A stretch of DNA of 64,000 nt, from positions 21,607,955-21,671,954 of the forward strand of contig CM040102.1 of the NCBI GenBank assembly GCA_022496805.1, given 5' to 3'. The first letter of the stretch is position 1, and the number at the start of each line of letters is the position of its first letter. The notes under the pieces are model-generated. The model saw only the letters and a program-made list of their open reading frames with translations. It had not been told where the DNA came from and made no database searches. Positions 42,541-53,900 of this stretch are shown one piece after another. A program made the translations under genes and the position numbers. This stretch comes from Pohlia nutans. Lineage: Eukaryota > Streptophyta > Bryopsida > Bryales > Mniaceae.

Positions 42541-42583
42541 TTCACCCCCTCTAAACCTGCACATCCTCCGGTATGTGCGAAAC

Positions 42584-43567
42584 TCAGTCATCTTCTTGAT
42601 CATCTTCACTCCCGAGTTGATCTTCATTAATTTCTTCATCTTCATCAACTTCGTGATCTTGCAATGCAGGCAATATTACATTTAAGTCTTCTTCATTAAA
42701 TCTTCCATCTCTCCGTCGAAAAGCTTTGATCCGTTTGCCCGCCACTGGTATCCTACAAGGAGTACCATCTAATTCTCGAAGTGAATAAGTGGCGTTATCA
42801 TGCACTTTTATTACCACATAAGGTCCAAACCACCGTTTAGCAAACTTCCTCAGTGTACTGTGTTGATGCTCCAAAGTGCTATCAAACACTAAAACCCAAT
42901 CCCCTTCTTCAATATTTTTGGTCCTCAACCGATGAGTTCTATCAAATCTCTCCTTATTGCTCAGTCTCGCAGCTTTAAGTTTTTCTAATGCCATTTGTTG
43001 ATCCTCGGGTAATTTTCCAAGCTGTCTAATACGGAGCTCTAAGAGTTTTTCTCGTGTAATACCATCTTCCCATGACAAAAATACCCATGTAGGAATAGAC
43101 TCCTCAACAGGCATTAAAGGTTTTTGTCCATACATAAGCTCCACAGGCATGTAACCAGTAACAGTGCTATGAGTAGTTCTGTCAGCCCATAAAGCAAATG
43201 GAAGTAACTTAGGCCAGAACTTTAGTTTCCCTTTGCAAGCCTTAACCAATGCTTGAACAATGGGTGGATGACCTCTCTCAATCTTTCCATTAGCCTCAGG
43301 ATTATATGCAGTTGTTAGCCTTAACTGCACACCGTATCGGTTGAAAAATTCTCTTGCTTCAGCTGCATCCAATTCTCCTCTGTCAGCCCTCATCTTGCCA
43401 ATGCTCCCATATCGACTGAAAATATCTTCAAGTATAAATTTGCAAATCCCCTCCGTTGCTTTGGTTCGAAGAGCTCTACCTTCAACAAAGTTTGAGAGCT
43501 CTTCTCTTGCCAAAACAAGATATTTCATACCCCAAAGTCCAAGTGGCATTGCAACTAAGTCAATCAT
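42584..43567 (-). CDS. pol: Element 2 integrase core and C-terminus
   Basis: 327 codons in the same frame as the 43568-46093 frame, separated by one TGA. The DDE residues are visible: Asp3 (IDLVAM), Asp62 (ADRGELDA) and Glu97 (NPEANGKIER), the last two 35 positions apart as expected of retroviral-type integrases. A GPY-like module follows (RWFGPYVVIKVHDNATYSLREL), then a Glu/Asp-rich tail. I see no chromodomain. The preceding TGA stands where related gypsy proteins usually have Trp before the Asp, so TGG-to-TGA is likely. The product inserts element DNA in the nucleus. Confidence 0.9.
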   Translation of the reverse strand: MIDLVAMPLGLWGMKYLVLAREELSNFVEGRALRTKATEGICKFILEDIFSRYGSIGKMRADRGELDAAEAREFFNRYGVQLRLTTAYNPEANGKIERGHPPIVQALVKACKGKLKFWPKLLPFALWADRTTHSTVTGYMPVELMYGQKPLMPVEESIPTWVFLSWEDGITREKLLELRIRQLGKLPEDQQMALEKLKAARLSNKERFDRTHRLRTKNIEEGDWVLVFDSTLEHQHSTLRKFAKRWFGPYVVIKVHDNATYSLRELDGTPCRIPVAGKRIKAFRRRDGRFNEEDLNVILPALQDHEVDEDEEINEDQLGSEDDQEDD

Positions 43568-46093
43568 TCATTGAAAATGGATGGCAAGAGGATAAGTGGG
43601 ATGTAGTTCATCCCTAAACCTCACTTTAGATTGCAATTGACAAACAACACATGAAGCCACAAATTCTTCAACATCTTTATATAATCCTTTCCACCAATAA
43701 CGCTCTTTGATTTTAGTATAAGTGGCCCAAATTCCTCTATGACCGGCCCAAAGTGTATCATGAAATTCTTTAAGAACTTGGGTTTTAGTCTCAGAATCGT
43801 CCACTACTCTCAATGGCATACCATCACCCCTTTTTGCCCTCTTCCAGAGAAAACCATCTCGCAAAAGATAATCATAAGCACGATGTCTAATATCCTTGAA
43901 AGTCTTCTCTGACCAATCTTTATGTCTCTTTAAAGTGCTCAAATAAAAGCCAATATCTTTCAATCTTCCTTCATATAATTCTGCTTTAAATGGCAAGACT
44001 TCATCGCTTGAATTTTCTCCATTTGTAATTGATATATATACTTCATCAGAAAATTCTTCACTTCCTTCAAACGCCATCATTTCTTCTTCGTGAAAATACC
44101 GGGCTCTTGATAACATATCTGCCACTGGATTCTTGTTACCAGCAATATGTATCAATACCGGATTAAGTGATTTGATGTAGGCTATCCAACGTAGCATCGC
44201 AATATCAGGTGAAGAACAATTTGCTATCATACCAAGTAAAGGCAAACAATCGGTCTCCAACACCACATTTGCTCCTATCAAATAATTTCTATCTGCTTTA
44301 AGAGCAGTAAGTGCACCCCATAGTTCTCTCTTCACTTGTGGATATGCTCTTTGACGCTCTGTGAGAATTCTTGCCCCAAATCTTATAGCAAATCGTCTCC
44401 CTTCTGCATCATCTTGTCCCACAGCCCAACCAATAGCTATTGGACTAGTGTCAACTGTCACAATCACCGGTCTTCCACATTCATAATCAACTTGCTTTAG
44501 AATTGGTGGTGACTTCAAAATATTTTTCAACCCGTCCATAGCTAAATCTTGATCATGTTCCCAAGAAAACTTGTTCCTCTTTCTCAATAATTTGTATAAA
44601 GGTTCAGACATATGTGCAAAATGTGGTATCCAAATTTGATAAAAGACACATGCTCCCAAAAACCTCCTTACTTCAGTAATGGTGCTACAAGCTTTCATTC
44701 TCCCGATAGCATCAACCTTCTCAGGATTAGGTTTTCTTCCATACCACCCACATAAATGTCCAACTACCAAAATTTCATCAACTCCAAATTTTGACTTGTC
44801 AATCGAAAGAGTCAAGTTTACTTCTTCAAGTCTCTTCAAAATATTGGAAACATCATCAATATGCTCATTCACAAATATTCTGCAACCATCATCTTGGACA
44901 CTCAAATTTTTATCATCCTCCTTGCAACCTTTGATAGGAATATCATCAACAAAAGGTATAGTCTTTTCAGGCACGAACTCTCGTAAAATTTGATTCATAG
45001 CATTTTGCATGTGTGCTACCGAATTAGTAGCACCTTGAGGCAAGGTACACATTCGTACAAGTCCAAGAGGAGTCTTCATGGTTGTCAAGTCTCTACTTTC
45101 ATTGGCTAGCTGAAATTGATCATAACCAGAATACAAGTCCCCTATAGAATAAATTGCATGCCCAGCAAATGCCTCAGCTACTTCATCAACAATAGGTCCA
45201 GATCCTTTGTTTCTGATTGTCACTTTATTAGCCGGTTGCATATCTTGAATAAATCTCAAAGCTCCTGATTTCTTTGATACAGTAAACCAACGATTCGAAT
45301 ACGGAGCCATAGAAGGTTCAAGTATACCCATTTGCATCTTTTCTTTCAATAACCCTACCAATTTCGGAAGCAATGCCCGAGGTACTGGTATAGGCTTCAA
45401 ATCCCATGGCACATGTGGTACCGTGAAAATCACCATAGGTGCAACCACACAAGGATGCACACACCCAATCTCATCTGATGAAGAAGCAAAGGCTTTACCA
45501 TGTTTGAGAAGCATGTCTTGAAACTTCTTCTTCTCTGGTTCAGTCAAGAATTCACCCCCTCCAATCTTCATATTTGCGAGTGTCTCTTTTGTAAATTTGT
45601 GTCCAATATTTCTTGCTTCTCTCAAACCAGGTTCTTTCTCTGCTTCTTTGATATGCTCATCAGTATCAGATGGTAACTGAGTTGCTACTGGTTTAACCTT
45701 CTTTGCCACCGTCTTATACTTTGTATGTACCATCACTTCATGCTTCAATCCATAACTGTTACAAACATCAAATCTTGTAACCGCCTTCAATACTTCATCA
45801 TATAATGCCCGTGAATGAACTTCAATTATAGCATCATAAATATCACCATTGATCTCACTTTCTTGCAACTTCTTCAAAACATGGAGTACATCATCTCCAA
45901 AGCCTTCTTCTTCAAAGACACCATTGATATATTCATCATCCAATAATGCCTTCACTTTTTTTAATTTCTTTTCTGCTTTTTTAACGACCCTTCTGCAAAT
46001 AGGGTCCAAATCTTTAATACTCTTAAAACTCAAAAATCCACACTCCGTCACACTTACAAAACCACAATCAATATTTTGTACATTTGGGGACAT
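43568..46093 (-). CDS. pol: Element 2 reverse transcriptase, RNase H and integrase zinc domain
   Basis: 841 codons. Reverse transcriptase covers about residues 240-420, with RFIQDMQPANKVT, LPQGATNSVAHMQ and the active-site box FVDD near residue 379 (the YVDD equivalent). RNase H covers about 545-700, with VTVDTSPIAIGWAVG, ELWGALTAL, ETDCLPLL and PVADMLSRA. The integrase HHCC zinc module covers about 775-815 (HDTLWAGHRG ... CVVCQ). The RT-RNase H-integrase order is diagnostic of Ty3/gypsy. The upstream edge is in a different frame from the protease (minus one), so expression would need frameshifting or the frame is broken near 46105-46155. Confidence 0.93.
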   Translation of the reverse strand: MSPNVQNIDCGFVSVTECGFLSFKSIKDLDPICRRVVKKAEKKLKKVKALLDDEYINGVFEEEGFGDDVLHVLKKLQESEINGDIYDAIIEVHSRALYDEVLKAVTRFDVCNSYGLKHEVMVHTKYKTVAKKVKPVATQLPSDTDEHIKEAEKEPGLREARNIGHKFTKETLANMKIGGGEFLTEPEKKKFQDMLLKHGKAFASSSDEIGCVHPCVVAPMVIFTVPHVPWDLKPIPVPRALLPKLVGLLKEKMQMGILEPSMAPYSNRWFTVSKKSGALRFIQDMQPANKVTIRNKGSGPIVDEVAEAFAGHAIYSIGDLYSGYDQFQLANESRDLTTMKTPLGLVRMCTLPQGATNSVAHMQNAMNQILREFVPEKTIPFVDDIPIKGCKEDDKNLSVQDDGCRIFVNEHIDDVSNILKRLEEVNLTLSIDKSKFGVDEILVVGHLCGWYGRKPNPEKVDAIGRMKACSTITEVRRFLGACVFYQIWIPHFAHMSEPLYKLLRKRNKFSWEHDQDLAMDGLKNILKSPPILKQVDYECGRPVIVTVDTSPIAIGWAVGQDDAEGRRFAIRFGARILTERQRAYPQVKRELWGALTALKADRNYLIGANVVLETDCLPLLGMIANCSSPDIAMLRWIAYIKSLNPVLIHIAGNKNPVADMLSRARYFHEEEMMAFEGSEEFSDEVYISITNGENSSDEVLPFKAELYEGRLKDIGFYLSTLKRHKDWSEKTFKDIRHRAYDYLLRDGFLWKRAKRGDGMPLRVVDDSETKTQVLKEFHDTLWAGHRGIWATYTKIKERYWWKGLYKDVEEFVASCVVCQLQSKVRFRDELHPTYPLAIHFQ

Positions 46094-46146
46094 AGTAATT
46101 TCAGATGCATCTGCACCCGTGGATCCCCGAACTCCACGTGTGCATT

Positions 46147-46839
46147 TTAGAAATCCTGAAAGTCTTCACCAGATCTTAGAGGTGCATCTCTAAGCTGCAT
46201 TCTGTTTCTTTCATGATCAGGTCTCACCGTTAAAAATTGCAGAGACCTCTTGCCATCACGACTCCGAATACGTGCATAATGAGACCCATCATCCAAGACC
46301 TTGGTCTCCATTCTAGCTGCTGTGATATATGGTTGTCCAAGTATTATAGGATATGTCCCATAGTTTTGAACAAAAAAGTTTTGCTCAACTTCAACATCGC
46401 CAATTTTTGCACATACAGCCGGACAAGCCCCATATAATTCTCCTCTTCCATTGTTTGCAGCCCTCATGACCCAACCGTGATGAGTATCAATTGGCCACTT
46501 GCCTTTCTCATAAATTCTCCTTGACATGATATTTATTTCAGAGCCATGGTCCACAAGTGCCAAAATAGAATCATCCAACTCACCAAGTCTCACTCGTGTC
46601 TCCGTAGTGGCCCTTGCCCAAAATGGTTGATAATAATTCAACTTTCCTCCTCTTTCACGATCAATTTCATCAACAATTCCACAATCAAAGACATTTGCCT
46701 CCACCTCAAATCTTTCTTCATATGCCACCTCAGTAGTCATTCCATCCACCATTTCTTTTCCCTCATCTTGAGTTAGTATGGAATGGGCTTCTTTCTTTGA
46801 GCTCTTCACTTCCATCAACTCATATCCCTTCATGCTCAA
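46147..46839 (-). CDS. Element 2 aspartic protease
   Basis: 230 codons. The retropepsin signature is LALVDHGSEINIMSR (a D-x-G-S variant of D-S/T-G), followed by a conserved hydrophobic core (YGTYPIILGQPYI). It lies in the same frame as gag, separated by the TAA at 46876 and about 12 codons. It would cleave the Gag-Pol polyprotein. The next frame (RT) is offset by minus one. Confidence 0.88.
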   Translation of the reverse strand: MSMKGYELMEVKSSKKEAHSILTQDEGKEMVDGMTTEVAYEERFEVEANVFDCGIVDEIDRERGGKLNYYQPFWARATTETRVRLGELDDSILALVDHGSEINIMSRRIYEKGKWPIDTHHGWVMRAANNGRGELYGACPAVCAKIGDVEVEQNFFVQNYGTYPIILGQPYITAARMETKVLDDGSHYARIRSRDGKRSLQFLTVRPDHERNRMQLRDAPLRSGEDFQDF

Positions 46840-46875
46840 ACCTTCAATAGAATGCTCAGTTTTGGTAACATCTCT

Positions 46876-48846
46876 TTAGATGTCAATCATACATTCTGCA
46901 GCAAACATCTTCAAAATATCATCTTCTTCTTCATCAGTAAGATAATCCTTTATCTCTTCAGTTTGATCTTTCTGCTCTTCTAATGCCTCGATATTCATGT
47001 TCATAATCTTCTCTTCATCACCCTTTACATCACACATCATATTAAATACTTGCCCGATTTCAATCTCCTCATCCTTTGTCATATGAGTATCCAATGCATG
47101 CATCATGACTGTCTCAGCTGTCATTTGCCTTTTTCTCTTGATAACATCAATGATAAGGTCATGAAAATCTTTCTTAGCAATACCAAGCGCCTCTCTCAAT
47201 GTAAACTCAATCTTGGCATCCAAAACCCTCTCCTCCAATATCCCCTTCATGTCAATAGAAGTCTCGATATCAGATTGAAGCTTGTAAGCTGGCCCTTTAG
47301 TTTTACCTTTGCCAGAATCTTCCTTCTCTTTGCCCTTCTTGCTGGTGCTTGAATCTTCCCATATCTTCTCTAGAAGTGGTGCATCTCCAGGATGATTAAT
47401 AGAAGGTGATTTCTCAGGCCTTTGGCGTGTGTGAAAACTAGGTCCATCACCCTTTGCAGCCTCTTTAAGCCCTTGATTTTTCTTCTTTAATGTTGGCTCA
47501 TCAGCATCATCTTCTTCTGCAGGTCTACCCCGTTTTACTTCAACAGATGCATCATGATTCTCAATGTCATTTTGCACCTCACCCAAAAATGCTTTGATGC
47601 TAACTGCATCAACAGGATCCTCCCAACCGGTTGCCTTTCTGATAGCTTGTGCTCCTCTGATCATAATCTCTCTTGCTGGAGTAGAAGAGGCCTCAATAGT
47701 ATGATGGTCCACCTCAATATGATATGACTCAACTCCCTTAGCACGCAAAGCACTCGACTTTCCCCTCTTCTCATCCATTATTTTCTTCATTCCACCTTTG
47801 CCAAAATTAGTGTCCATAGGCAGGTCAGTGGATGCATCACGAATCCTCCCATCCTTGAAAGAAACTATACCTTCTTTAAGTGCACCATCATAATCAGTGC
47901 AACCACGAAGAGTGTGGTCTATGACATCACACCAGATGCATCTCTTCACAAATGACTTTGCACCATCTGATGATTGAGAAGAACTTGCTCCTCGTGCCTT
48001 CTTCAATTCACTCATCTCCACCCTCAAATCTCTGATACCTTTGATAAGCTCTTCAATACTGTCTTCTTCAACTCTCTTGCTTGTTTTTGATGTCTCACCA
48101 AGAGTTGTAGGAGCCAATGATAATTTTGGAGCCCTTGGAACCATCATGGGGTTTGCATCAGTCCGTGAAATAATACCTCTAGACCTCACCCGTCGTTGTT
48201 TGGCCACAAGAGTCACCGTTTCTTCCACCCTCCTCCAATCATTAGTAAAACCACCTTCAGTGGTCCTATCCCCAAGAAGCAAGAGGAGTCTATCCTCTAA
48301 TGCATCATCGGCTGCCTGCAAAAACATCTCTGCCTTTCTTGTATCAAGAAGACGCCTTTCTGCTAAAGGCAACTGATTATATTTCTTCTCAAATTCTCTG
48401 AGCAGCTCATTTGGGCCCATATCATTCCCGGGTTGTTGCTCCACCCAATCAAGGAAAGACCTCTTAGTCATCCTCTCCGTATCTTCATCAAAATACTCAT
48501 CCCTCAATCTCTCATCAAATGTGGCCCATGAAGTCACATACACATCTTCCCGAATTTCTTGCACCCTCTCACGAATTTCGGGAACCACAGCCAAGTCAAA
48601 AGTCAACATCATACGATCCTCAGATACTTGATGCACTTCCATTTCACAAACATATACCCTTAAAAAGTTTGTGATATTCTTCCCATCAAATCTCCCAATT
48701 TTGTCCACAACACCCTTCAATGCTTTGGTAGCCTCATGCCCACCAGAGTTTGCTCTATGATGCTCCATATACAGGGCCAATGCCCCCAAAATATTCTCCA
48801 TATTCATTTGGCCCCCTCCGGAAGCCCCATCATGATCCCCCGTCAT
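46876..48846 (-). CDS. gag: Element 2 Gag
   Basis: 656 codons from ATG at 48846 (MTGDHDGASGGGQMNMENIL), about 50 bases inside the 5' LTR. An N-terminal capsid-like helical region is followed by a CCHC zinc knuckle at about residues 303-316 (CIWCDVIDHTLRGC, spacing C-x2-C-x4-H-x4-C) that would bind RNA. A long Lys/Glu-rich region comes after. It ends at TAA (46876-46878), after which the same frame continues into the protease. That stop may be natural gag-pol suppression or a mutation. Confidence 0.9.
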   Translation of the reverse strand: MTGDHDGASGGGQMNMENILGALALYMEHHRANSGGHEATKALKGVVDKIGRFDGKNITNFLRVYVCEMEVHQVSEDRMMLTFDLAVVPEIRERVQEIREDVYVTSWATFDERLRDEYFDEDTERMTKRSFLDWVEQQPGNDMGPNELLREFEKKYNQLPLAERRLLDTRKAEMFLQAADDALEDRLLLLLGDRTTEGGFTNDWRRVEETVTLVAKQRRVRSRGIISRTDANPMMVPRAPKLSLAPTTLGETSKTSKRVEEDSIEELIKGIRDLRVEMSELKKARGASSSQSSDGAKSFVKRCIWCDVIDHTLRGCTDYDGALKEGIVSFKDGRIRDASTDLPMDTNFGKGGMKKIMDEKRGKSSALRAKGVESYHIEVDHHTIEASSTPAREIMIRGAQAIRKATGWEDPVDAVSIKAFLGEVQNDIENHDASVEVKRGRPAEEDDADEPTLKKKNQGLKEAAKGDGPSFHTRQRPEKSPSINHPGDAPLLEKIWEDSSTSKKGKEKEDSGKGKTKGPAYKLQSDIETSIDMKGILEERVLDAKIEFTLREALGIAKKDFHDLIIDVIKRKRQMTAETVMMHALDTHMTKDEEIEIGQVFNMMCDVKGDEEKIMNMNIEALEEQKDQTEEIKDYLTDEEEDDILKMFAAECMIDI

Positions 48847-48897
48847 TCTTTAATTAAAACTAATTGCCCCAAAGCGTCTCTCAGTGGAAGCACCAAA

Positions 48898-50232
48898 TGT
48901 CGGGTAGAGAGGGTTTTGCTCTGGGAAAACGCGGGGTTTCTAGCTGCAACTAGTTTGAATTCAAGGTATGGGGAAATATGATAGTGTAATTTATTGTTTA
49001 TACCATTAAAAACCCAAATCTATGTTTTATTTTGCAAAATAGCAAACCGTGTAAAGGCTTAAACCTTTAAAAACACTGTCAGCATTCAAATGAATGCCAC
49101 AGACACATACTTGCTCCAAATCAAGTGTGCTATAACTTTCTGAAAAGCTAACACAAAGCTACACAATCTGTAAAAATTTCAAGAGAAAATGATTTACCAT
49201 TCAATATTTATAGCGTGCTGAAGTTGAGACTCCAAATATTCACGGCAGCTGTACATCTCTCCACTTCGGGACGCATATCATCTTCATAAAAGCTCCAAAT
49301 ACATGATGCCATAATTTTTTAGAAAGCTAACATCACCATCTACGTTGCCTGTAAATCTTAGCGTAAAATATCATACTGTCCGTTTTCTATACTTCGTCAA
49401 AAATGGAACTTCTATATTGAGCGGCAGTTTCACACCCTTAAACTTCTACAAGCATAACTTTCACGTCCTAACTCCAAAACAAGAGTTTAATAGCTTTTTA
49501 GAAAGCTATCAACATAACACATGTGCTCACAAAATTTCAAAACTAATCGATCATTATACAAATTTCTACAAGAGTTTAAAGCGACTGCCTTTGAATTTCG
49601 ACGGCACTAAACCCTCTTTCACTTCTCAAGGCATAACTTTTTCATACTAACTCCAAATGACAAGCGCCACACACCATTGGAATCACAACAAGAAGAGGAA
49701 CGTGCTCTCAAAATTTCATTGAAATCCGAGCTATACACAGTAAGTCACTTGTCCTCAAACACACGGCACAAAACTAAAAAACTAAAACATGAACACAAGA
49801 AGAATGAGGTTCGGGAGAAGAAGGCCCCCCTTATCAAGCCACAAGGGGGAACACATCAGCCCATACCTAGCCACATGGGCACCCTAAAACTAATTGGGTG
49901 ACCCAAAAGTCTCCCATACCTCTATCCATTCGCTTATTTTAATGATAAACTCACAAAAAACTAAAAGAAAGGTAAAACAATCTTCACCTTTCTTTTCAAC
50001 AACTATCAAAACTCAAATTAAATATCAAAACTCATTCTAAGAAGATAAATGTAAAGTTTGACTCTTATTAGTCAAAACACAAGGCAATTAAAACCTTGTA
50101 GAGATTATGAATCAATTCATAATCTTTCTCAAATATTCCCTATTCATTTCTTCTTTAAATGAGATATCTTAAAACTCATCAAAATAACAATACTATAAGT
50201 TTTTACACTATATGCGCATTTGCATCGCGACA
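48898..50232 (-). repeat. Element 2 5' LTR
   Basis: 1335 bp; partner of 41206-42540 with one difference seen (TTTCTAGC versus TTTTTAGC). The promoter for element 2 should lie here on the minus strand. Confidence 0.95.
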
Positions 50233-50509
50233 CCGGTACTTCCAGTGGTGAAGTGACTACCATCAGAAGGAGCATAGGACTCCCATTGGACTCATGAAGA
50301 ACCCAGAAGGACTAACCGAGTCAGATTTAGAGGGGTGAATACCGAATGGCAAGGATGCTTTCAAGTAGCAGCAAGACTTTTGAAGGAAGGTTCCCAACAA
50401 GAAATTCTACCAAATGGCGGCCACTTTTAACTAATGTAGAATCTGTAAGCTAATGTCTTAGTTGTGTATGGCATTTACGAGGGCGTAACGCCTTTTGGAG
50501 GGAGGATGA

Positions 50510-50914
50510 TGTTAACGGGATTTATCTCCTCCCAGTTGGTAGTCGACCCGGTAACCAACCTGGTAGTCGACTAGATAACCGACCACGTAGTCGACTAGGT
50601 AACCGGCCTGGTAGTCGACTAGGTAACCGGCCTGGTAGTCGACTAGGTAACCGGCCTGGTAGTCGACTAGGTAACCGACCCGGTAGTCGACTCGGTAGCC
50701 ACGAGTCAGTAGCCAGATCCAGATCCAGATCCAGATCTAGATCTAGATCCAGATCTTGGATCTTTCCATTGTATCTTCTTCTTATATAACTGAGACCTCC
50801 TAGTGTGAGAACACATGGAGTTTGTGAGTGTTTTTCAATGTAGTCTTTTGGTGTCAATCTTCTCTACCGGTAGGTAGAGGACTACTAGATCAGTACCTTT
50901 TTCCCCCTCAACCA
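50510..50914 (+). repeat. Element 1 right (3') LTR
   Basis: 405 bp, starting TGTTAACGGG after the polypurine tract and ending CCCTCAACCA at the GATGA duplication. It contains five to six of the 24-bp GTAGTCGACTAG-type units, fewer than the left LTR. Confidence 0.92.
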
Positions 50915-53900
50915 GATGATCCATGGATGAGTCGATTCTGTTCATTTGTGTGTTTGAATCAGATTGACATTGGTGCTCCATGGGACGTCCTTGGATACAA
51001 GGACGTACTTTAGGCTGCATCCAAGGGCCCATAGAAGCCTAGGCTGATCTATGGATGAGTCGATTCTGCTCATCTATGTGTTTGAATCAGATTGAGTTTG
51101 GTGCTCCTTGGGACATCCTCGGCAACGTGGACGTTCTTCAGGCTGCATCCATGGGCCCATGGAAGCCTAGGATGATCCCTAGATGAGTCGATTCTGTTCA
51201 TCTGTGTGTTTGAATCATATTGAGTTTGGTGCTCCTTCGGACATCCTCGGCTACGACGACGTTCTTCAGGCTGCATCCAAGGGCCCATGGAAGCCTAGGA
51301 TGATCCATGGATGAGTCAATACTGTTCATCTGTGTGTTTGAATCAGATTGAGTTTTGTGCTCCTTGGGACATCCTCGGCTACGAGGACGTTCTTTAGGCT
51401 GCATCCAAGGGCCCATGGAAACCTAGGATGACCCATGAATGAGTCGATTCTATTCATTTGTGTGTTTAAATCAGATTCAGTCTGGTGCTCCATGGGACGT
51501 CCTCGGCTACGAGGACGTTCTTCAGGCTGCATCCAAGGGCCTATCGAAGCCTAGGATTATCCATAGATGAGTCGATTCTGTTCATGTGTGTGTTTGAATC
51601 AGATTGAGTTTGGTGCTCCTTGATACGTCCTCGGCAACGAGGACGTTCTTCAGGTTGCATCCATAGGCCCACAGAAGCCTAGGATGATTCATCGATGACT
51701 CGACTCTGTTTATTTGTGTGTTTAAATCAGATTGAGTTTGGTGCTCCTTGGGACGTCCACGGCTACGAGGACTTTTTTCAGGCTGCATCCAAGGGCCCAT
51801 GGAAGCCTAGGATGATCCATGGATGAGTTGATTCTGTTCATTTGTGTGTTTGAATTTGATTTCAATTGGTGCTCCATGGGACGTCCTCGGCTACTAGGAC
51901 GTTCTTCAGGTTGCATCCAACGGCCCATGGAAGCCTAGGATGATCCATGGATGAGTCGATTCTAATCACCTGTGTGTTTGATTCATATTGAGATTGGTGC
52001 TCTTGAGCACATCCTCGGCTACGAGGACGTTCTTCAGGCTGCATACAAGGGCCCATGGAAACCTTGGATGATCCATGGATGGGTCGATACTATTCATCTG
52101 TGTGTTTGAATCAGATTGAGTTTGGTGCTCCTTGGGACATCCTCGGCTACGAGGACGATCTTCAGGCTGCACCTAAGGGCCCATGGAAGCCAAGGATGAT
52201 CCATGGATGAGTCAATTCTATTCATTGTGTGTTTGAATTCGATTGAGTTTGGTGCTCGATGGGACGTCCTCGGCTACAAGGACGTTTTTCAGGCTGCATC
52301 CAGGGCCGATGGAAGCCTAGGATGATCCATGGATGAGTCGATTCTCTTCATTTGTATGTCTGAATCAGATTGAGTTTGGTGCTCCTAGGGACATCCTCGG
52401 CAACAAGGACGTTCTTCAGGCTGCATCCACGGGCCCATAGAAGCATCGTATGATCCACGGATGAGTCAATTCTGTTCATCTGTGTGTTTGATTCAGATTG
52501 AGTTTTGTGCTCTCAGGGACGTCCTCGACTACGAGGACGTTCTTCAGGCTGCATCCATGGGCCCATGGAAGCCTAGGATGATCCATGGATGAGTCGATTC
52601 TGTTCATTCTGTGTTTGAATGAGATTGAGTTTCGTGCTGCATGGGACGACCTCGGGTACGAGGACCTTCTTCAGGCTGCATCCATGGGACCAAAGAAGCC
52701 TAGTATGATCCAGGGATGAGTCAATTTTGTTCATCTGTGTGTTTGAATCAGATTGAGGTTGGTGCTCCTTAGGACGTCCTCGGCAACGTGGACGTTCTTC
52801 ACGCTATATCCATGGGCCCATGGAAGCCTAGGATGATCCCTGGATGAGTCGATTCTGTTCATTTGTGTGTTTGAATCAGATTGCGTTTGGAGCTCCTTGG
52901 GACGTCCTCGGCAACGTGGACGTTCTTCACGCTGCATCCATGGGCCCATGGAAGCCTAGAATGATCCCTGGATGAGTCGATTTTGTTCATTTGTGTGTTA
53001 AAATCATATTGACTTTGGTGCTCCTTGGGACGTCCTCGGCCACAAGGACGTTTTTCAGGCTGCATCCTAGGGCCCATGGAAACCTAGGATAATCCATGGA
53101 TGAGTTGATTCTGTTCATTTGTGTGTTTGAATCAGATTGCGTGTGGTGCTCCTTGGGACGTCCTCGGTTACGAGGACGTTCTTCAGGCTGCATCCATGGG
53201 CCCATGGAAACCTAGGATGATCCATGGATGGATCGATTCTATTCATTGTGTAATTGAATCAAATTGAGTTTTGTGCTCTCTACGACGTCCTCGACTACGA
53301 GGACGTTCTTCAGGCTGCATCCATGGGCCCATGGAAGCCTAGGATGATCCATGGATGAGTCGATTCTGTTCATTGTGTGTTTGAATGAGATTGAGTTTCG
53401 TGCTGCATGGGACGACCTCCGGTACAAGGACCTTCTTCAGGCTGCATCCATAGGACCATAGAAGCCTAGGATGATCCATGGATGAGTCGATTCTGTTCAT
53501 CTGTGTGTTTGAATCAGATTGAGTTTGGTGCTCCTTTGGACATCCTCGGCTACGAGGACGTTGTTCAGGCTGCACCCAAGGGCCCATGGAAACCTAGGAT
53601 GATCCATGGATGAGTCGATTCTGTTCATTTGTGTGTTTGAGTCAGATTGAGTTTGGTGCTCCATGGGACGTCCTCGGTTACAAGGACGTTCTTCAGGCTG
53701 CATCCATGGGCCCAAGGAAGCGTAGGCTGATTCATGGATGAGTCGATTCTGTTCATCTGTGTGTTTGAATCAGATTGAGTGTGGTGCTCTTTGGGACGTC
53801 CTGAGCAACGTGGACGTTCTTCAGGCTGCATCCATGGGCCCAGGGAAGCCTAGGATGATCAATGGATGAGTCGATTCTGTTCAGCTGTGTGTTTGAATCA

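Larger units (their letters stand above)
41206..50232 (-). mobile_element. Ty3/gypsy LTR retrotransposon (element 2), nested in element 1
   Basis: A 9,027-bp element on the minus strand, with 1335-bp LTRs at 48898-50232 (5') and 41206-42540 (3'). LTR ends are TGTCGCGATG...CTACCCGACA. I found a single difference between the LTRs by eye (T/C at about 41246 and 48938), so the insertion is recent. CCGG flanks both ends (41202-41205 and 50233-50236), a 4-bp duplication. Next to the 5' LTR is a candidate primer-binding site, TTTGGTGCTTCCACTGAGAG; next to the 3' LTR is the polypurine tract AGAGGGGGTGAA. Gene order is gag, protease, reverse transcriptase, RNase H, integrase. Internal stops and a frameshift mean this copy is probably not autonomous unless readthrough occurs. 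Confidence 0.95.
40148..50914 (+). mobile_element. Non-autonomous LTR retrotransposon (element 1), host of a nested insertion
   Basis: Left LTR 40148-40564 (417 bp) and right LTR 50510-50914 (405 bp) both start TGTTAACGGG and end ...AACCA or ...TACCA. GATGA flanks both sides (40143-40147 and 50915-50919), and removing the element restores an uninterrupted satellite unit. A polypurine tract (GGAGGGAGGATGA) precedes the right LTR, so it points to the plus strand. The original interior is only about 0.9 kb (40565-41205 plus 50233-50509) with no gag or pol, so it needed another element's enzymes. The LTRs carry 24-bp repeats built on GTAGTCGACTAG, an AGATCTAGATCC stretch and a TATA box (TATATAAG near 40433). 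The LTRs differ visibly, so the insertion is older than element 2. Confidence 0.9.
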
